DNA of 64,000 bases from the NCBI RefSeq assembly GCF_905475395.1, contig NC_058338.1, positions 7,082,935 through 7,146,934 of the forward strand. The letters run 5' to 3'. The notes beneath the pieces were generated by a model, which ran no database searches, had not been told where the DNA came from, and saw only the letters and a program-made list of their open reading frames with translations. A program made the position numbers and the translations under genes. The DNA is from Chrysoperla carnea. Its lineage: Eukaryota; Arthropoda; Insecta; Neuroptera; Chrysopidae. Positions 58,440 through 64,000 of the stretch are shown here, piece by piece; the stretch's first letter is position 1; every line of letters begins with the position of its first letter.

Positions 58440-59250
58440 ATAATTTAAAAGTAAATAAAAAAATATTTAAAATAAAAATTATACAATCATTAAATAAAAA
58501 AAAAATAATAATAAAAAATTATATATATTATAAATGTCTCCAAAAAAAAAATATTCAACGGGATCAAGATTTATTATTTATATTTATAAAAAATAAAATA
58601 AAAATTTATGAATTAAAAAAATTTAATAATTAAATTTTAAAAAAATTTGCATATGCGAAATGTAGACACCAATCTATATCAGGAGTTATTTAAAAGAAAT
58701 AAAAGTATTATTTATTTAAAAAAAAAATATATTTGAAATATTATATATGAAATATTGAAAATATTATTGATTAATTATAGATTTTTAGGAGAATAATTAT
58801 TTATTATTTGTTTCATGTTCGATATTAATATTTTATCGATTATTTCTGGTATATATAAATATTTGTAATATAAATGTTTATAACAAAAAAATGTTTATAA
58901 AATTATTGTTAATATTAAATTAATTATTATCAAAAAACAATTATTAGTATTTAGAAATGGTTTAATTTTTTACATGAATTTTCAGAATACTTCAATTTTG
59001 TTTCATTGAATCTTTAAGGACAATTGAGAAGCCGGGTGAAAAAAGGGCGTAAGTATATTTACACCCTTTTTGCTCCGATTGATTCTTTTAGATTACTTTA
59101 GTGTTATTACCAATTATTTGATTACGTCACGGCCAAAATTGAGGTAGTCTAAGGTCCGACGGTATAAGGTCTGTCACCCATATCCACCATCTGATAGCTT
59201 GTCTATTGACAAGCGTTCATGACAATTTATAATTAAATTAAATTAAATTA
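58440..59250. other. Syt 3' flank, very AT-rich
   Basis: Presumed 3' UTR, with multiple AATAAA-like hexamers among A/T runs. No gene or clear repeat seen. Confidence 0.5.
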
Positions 59251-59254
59251 ATTT

Positions 59255-59520
59255 TTGGAATTATGTTGCTTATCGCACGTTATCTTCCTTATCTGTTTGC
59301 GAGTTGGCAGGTTAAACCAAAAAAATTGTATCCAATTAAAACGACACCATAAATCGAGAAAGTTATCAGAAGTTAAAGATAATAGAGATAGTTTAAAGTG
59401 CGTACAAGGAAATTTTATGTTATGTCATAATAAATATCCTGATCAAACTCAATGTAACGTACGCACATTTTGGGCTGACTACTAAATCAGCAGTTTGTCT
59501 TTTTTAAACTAATATTACAA
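59255..59520 (-). mobile_element. Decayed copy of the 45.98-kb TIR element
   Basis: Shares CTTATCGCACGTTATC, GAAGTTAAAGATAATAGAGA, GTGCGTACAAGGAAATTTTA, TGTTATGTCATAATAA and GACTACTAAATCAG with the minus strand of 46080-46420, but is internally deleted and lacks recognisable ends. It reads SEVKDNRDSLKCVQGNFMLC without the stop codon of the other copy, ending FWADY. Confidence 0.65.
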
Positions 59521-62400
59521 TTAATTCATACAGTAAAAAATAAAAGTAGCTATAAAATTAAATTTTTTAAAGAATAAAACAAGTATTTGACTTCTTAAAT
59601 TAATCCCTTAAAAAGAAAAATATCTTGTAAAAATAAAGGAGGTCGCTAAATTTATAATGTACGAAGGCACGAAAGGAACATAATTCCTACCGGATGCCCT
59701 CGACACTCGTTCTCGTTCTTTTGGCAAGTCTATACCAATTTTTTTCGTAATTAATTTATCTTTCTTCTAATACCAATATCGATTGTTTAACAGATCGATT
59801 TATTGGCATGTTACTTATATTGGCTTACCTGTTCATACCATAAGTCTCGAGGCATAATAAACAATTTTCGAAATGTTTTTTAGAGATACCACAAATTAAC
59901 TTGCCCATTTTTCCTACCTGTCCTCATGCATTTATAATGTCAGTTGGGCAATTTAAACAGCATTGTATAAAAATTTGAGTAGTTGTTGGTACTCAACCGA
60001 TTCCTTCTGAATTATTCTAGCTGATTTCGGGATTAGTCCAATAGTTATGATTTAAACAAAACTGATTTCATGTAAATATTAAAAAAAACATTTCTAAATA
60101 ATATAAATTGAGAAAAACGTAAGAATAGTTGGTGATTTCGTTTATACCAGAACGAGAATTTCCTATGTTAAAAAAACCGTCAAATAAATTACTCGAATCC
60201 AACAAATAAATTGTAACGTTAAGTGTCTTAATGGATTGTTAAATGTCTACTATCAAATTATTTTCGTTCTGCATCTCCCATAATAATATTTTTCGACGTC
60301 GTCTCCAGAATGCATCGGCCTAATGTGTTTTTTAAAGCTATAATGTAATTGCATTTAAATGTCATGGATTTCGGTAGTAATGTTAACGGGTGTTACATTT
60401 TTTTTTGGCCAAGTGGAAATTATCAACTATTTTTAATTATGGACGTTATTATTTTGAAATATCTAAGACTTATTTACTTAAAGATTGTAAGTAAGAATGC
60501 TTGTAATAGAGATGTACTTGCAAATAAAAATATGGCTAAATACACATTCATGCATATTTGACAAGCATACTTGTACTCTTTTTGATCAGTGGAGCATCCA
60601 TATACCATGTGACCCGGTTAAGAGAGGGGTGGTTTAGTTCAAAAGCTACGCTGAGCTACAACAGGGGAAGGGGGCAATGAAGTCAAGCTACGTAATTTTC
60701 TTGATATATTTTATTGCAATTTAAACTTTGGCATATTTTTACCCGACTGTTCAACGCAAAGGAGTGTTAATGTGTTTATTAGTCTAGTGTGTCGAGTGTG
60801 ATCCAATGTGGCATACTAGAGACCAAAGGTGTGGCCCAATTTTGATTATTTTTACGTCAATGGTTTAGTTTTAATCTTGGGTATGCCAGCAAACGGTCAT
60901 ATTGAGGGTTGCCAGTCTAAATGTTAGAGCAGGATTTTATGACGTAATATTTTAGTCTGTACTAGGAGAACATATCAAAATATCACAAAATTTAATAAAC
61001 ATATCAAAAATTGGGTGACCATAATTTGATGAGCATAGCTTAAGAGCGTATTCTTTGGACAATTTTAAATCGAAAGTGATTTATATACTTTTACCCAAAA
61101 CCCAATAGTTAAGGAATTATGGGCACTATTGAATTTAACCAATAAAGTAAACACATTGGAAAGTAGTTTAATGTTTTTTCTTGATGTACAGGACGTCCTG
61201 CATCAGCTTTAGAAAAATGAAATTTTTCTGCCAAGTGACGCTCTTGCATTTCCGTCACGATATCAACAAATAAAGTGAATATCGGTGTTTTCTTGATTTG
61301 TAATCATAGCATTACAACTTAAAACGCTATAAACAATCCAATGTCACCATAACAAAAATATGGCAAAACAATTACATGACTATTATCTTTGGGGAACTTA
61401 CTAATGCACATAACTCCTCAACTCTTGGGCTTCGGACAAGATTATTTGAGGCACTTTTGACATAAAACTGTCCAAAAAAATACGTTCTTAAGCTATTTCC
61501 ATTTAGGGACGTGACACCCTGTAAAATTCCTTCACATATCATTTTAAATGATCGACAAATGTTTTTATCCAAACCTTTTACATATCAGATTATATTAGTC
61601 TTTCTAATTTCAGCTGGTTATCCTATAATATTCGACCGTAATAGCAAATTCAGCGCAAATAATTCCAAAAGAATCCGGAACCGTATTTAGTCGAACTAGA
61701 AAAAGCGAAAGGGAAAAAGTCCTTAACATTCAGATTTTCGTAATAATAATGTCCACTAATACGCCAACACCAACGTTAAAAATATTGTTAAAAAAATTAT
61801 TATATACATTATAAAAAAAAAAAAGAATTAACCATTGCCTAAAAAAACTTAATTTTGTAAATTTCAAAACTAACCTAAACTAACCCTAATTATAAATATT
61901 ATATAAATGGAAAAACAAACTTAATGGCCTCCAAAATCAAGCAACAAAAATAACTTTTATCTGTTTGAAAAACTGTAAAAATAAAAAAATAAATAAAATG
62001 CATGTTTAAAAATAATTGTAAAATATATTTATATTAGAATAAAAATTGAGCAATAGAATTTAAGTAAAAATATGTTAATCATTTAACATAGCTCGGTTGA
62101 TGTTTTTTTTCGAAGAAATGTTTAAAGTTTAGATTTTGTTTGGCAGACTGTCATAGAAAACTTGTCTACCAACTTGAATTATCCTATCAAAGACCATATA
62201 CTGCCAATTGTCTCTCTAGGGGTGCTAATATAATGCAGGTATACTTATAAGGGGCTTAAAGTAGCTGTTCGATTAATAAGACGGTTAGTTTTTGAGTTTC
62301 AATACCTGAGAAATTTGTTGATCAATCACACAATTAACTAGATTTTCATGTTTTACAATATTTAATATAATCAAAAGCCAGAAAAACATATACAATTCTG
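59521..62400. other. Intergenic DNA, no gene recognised
   Basis: ORFs of 66-76 aa here show no domain or coding bias I can support. No structured repeat stood out. Confidence 0.5.
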
Positions 62401-63370
62401 CGCATTTGACGATAAGATGAATATTTTCGAAATCTCTAGACTCCGAAATAAAAGGTTTTCAAACAGGATCTAAAGCATTATCTCAAAAACTACTCTTTCA
62501 ACTTTTAAATGAACCTGAAATTACTCTAAATATCATGTTTTATCGAATTTATCGGAAACTAAAAATTTTTGTTCTTCTTAAAGAAAGAAAATCGAGGAAA
62601 TGTTTTTGTCTCTGAGTAATATTTGATCGAATCAATCAAAAAATTTGGCAATGATTGGACATCTCATCATCTTTCAGAGAAATTTCAGCCAAGTCTCATA
62701 AACTTAAAAGGCAAACAGACTTACGTTTAAAAAGCCAAATGAATTTTTTTTTGTTTCTTTCACTGCGAAATAAAGGCTTTTCGAACAGGATTTCGAAAAT
62801 ACTCATTCAATCGTTAAATGAAGTCGATTTATATATATTTTTCGTCAAAGTAGTCCTAACTATCAAGTTTCATCATATTCCCAAACAAAAAATTTTTCGT
62901 GATTTTCTAAAGGGGATTAATTTTCTTGTCTCCAATTTTCTTTTATCCAATAAATCATAAAATCGGGACCATTTAAAGGTTGTACGTAAAGTTTTTGAGA
63001 TGTGACCTAAAATCGTATACGAAGGGCGATCGTTCGGAGAAATTTCAGTCGCCTCGGAGAAATTTTGTCATTTAATCCCAAAATGGAGCAGATTTTTTGG
63101 GTATTTTAGATTATTAAGAGCATTAAGTAGCCAAAACAAAATTCAGCGCACAGAAAAGCTTTTCGAATTGGATTTTGTGTCTTATCTCAAAAAATACTCA
63201 TCCAATGGTTAAATTAATCCGAAAAATTTGGTTTACTTTCGATTTGGGGGAAATATTTTTTTCTAGAGTTATTTTGATCCAACAAATCCAAACACCGGGA
63301 CCAATTAATGGTTGAACGTGCAATTTCTTAGACCGCCCAAAAAAATATTTTGATTTAGAAGTGATCTCGT
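62400..63370 (+). repeat. Old, diverged tandem repeat, about 2.5 units
   Basis: Phrases recur at about 62456, 62776 and 63157: a TTTTCRAAYAGGAT-like start, then CTCAAAAAYTACTCWTYCAA-like text and GTTAAATKAA, with unit length about 320-380 bp. It also contains AAAATCGGGACCATTTAAAG and GAGATGTGACC, which echo family D, so it may be an ancient relative. Confidence 0.5.
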
Positions 63371-64000
63371 AGATCGAAAGCTAGAAGAACATTTTTCGAA
63401 ACATCAACGAGTATGTTCAAGAATAATTTCCAGATATATATACAGTACCATTTTGAATTACTATACAAAACTTTATCTTTTCGAATTTTCGAGCATATTT
63501 GACTGATTTTAAATATAGAATTTTTTTATGTATAAATCAACAAAAATTGAAAAAAATCAGTTTCGATTCTTCTATGTAATTTTTACAGGGTAAAATAATT
63601 TTAGTACTAGATTTTTTTAATCCAATACTGTATTTTCTTACTTCTCGACTTTTAACTTTTTTATCACAGAAATAAATCAAAAAAATTTCTTTTTTGAAAT
63701 CTTCTACTAAGTATATTTATTATACACAAAAAATTAAAAAGTAAAGCCCTAGATGTTTAAAATATATATAAAAAAAAAAATGTTATATGTAAAATTTAAT
63801 TTTTAAATATCTACGCTCAAAAATAATGTCTTATGGTTCTATTATCAAAAAAAAAAAGAACTTTCGAATTAGTTTTGTAAGTGATATTTTTCTAATCAAT
63901 TTCGTCTTCTTCCAAACAAATATTGTATATTTGTAGTCAAATGATTTTATTGTATATCTCAAGAAATTAGAAACAATTTAGGTACAAAGGGGCGTCTTTA

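Noticed and set aside
58379-58633. 84-aa ORF overlapping the end of the Syt gene
   Set aside because: Out of frame with the C2B exon and made of A/T-run codons (Lys, Ile, Asn, Tyr) from the 3' UTR.

Overview
The window is AT-rich nuclear DNA from an animal, almost certainly an insect. Evidence: split genes with GT-AG introns, RpL5 with the usual animal exon layout (an ATG-only first coding exon), C2H2 zinc-finger genes, a synaptotagmin-type gene, and a dense load of short DNA transposons, tRNA-derived SINEs and 5'-truncated LINEs. I cannot name the order.

The left 27 kb is gene-rich. RpL5 lies on the minus strand (3977-7927). Two of its introns carry a matching 144-nt element that looks like a pair of intronic box C/D snoRNAs. 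About 1.2 kb upstream, in divergent orientation, is a six-exon coiled-coil gene (9139-11996) that resembles CENP-K, a kinetochore protein of the CCAN. It is followed by two tandem LRRC74-like leucine-rich-repeat genes (12775-16003 and 17982-21907) with nearly the same exon structure. A small, partly decayed zinc-finger ORF and a SINE sit between them. Next come HGH1 (22503-24510, the eEF2-folding chaperone) and, convergent to it, an eight-finger C2H2 gene (25355-26800, minus).

From 26.8 kb to 36 kb I see no confident gene, only repeats. A synaptotagmin-family gene starts at 36042, and its first intron is 19 kb long. Its other five coding exons lie at 55247-58439. That intron is a graveyard of nested mobile elements: two satellite-like arrays, mariner-type elements with TA target sites, a Helitron inside a terminal-inverted-repeat element, LINE 3' ends with target-site duplications, and a SINE inside an hAT-like MITE. 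From 58.4 kb to the end I see AT-rich intergenic DNA with one decayed transposon copy and an old diverged tandem repeat.

The most interesting observations are the paired snoRNA candidates in RpL5 (equal length, same distance to the 3' splice site, 11-nt match to a universal 28S rRNA segment), the CENP-K-like gene, a LINE and a SINE that share a 3' tail and so look like a mobilising pair, a palindromic 16-bp minisatellite inside an inverted-repeat-bounded block, and several cleanly datable nested insertions. All calls come from reading the sequence; no database search was run. Exon boundaries were placed by hand from GT-AG signals and reading-frame continuity.
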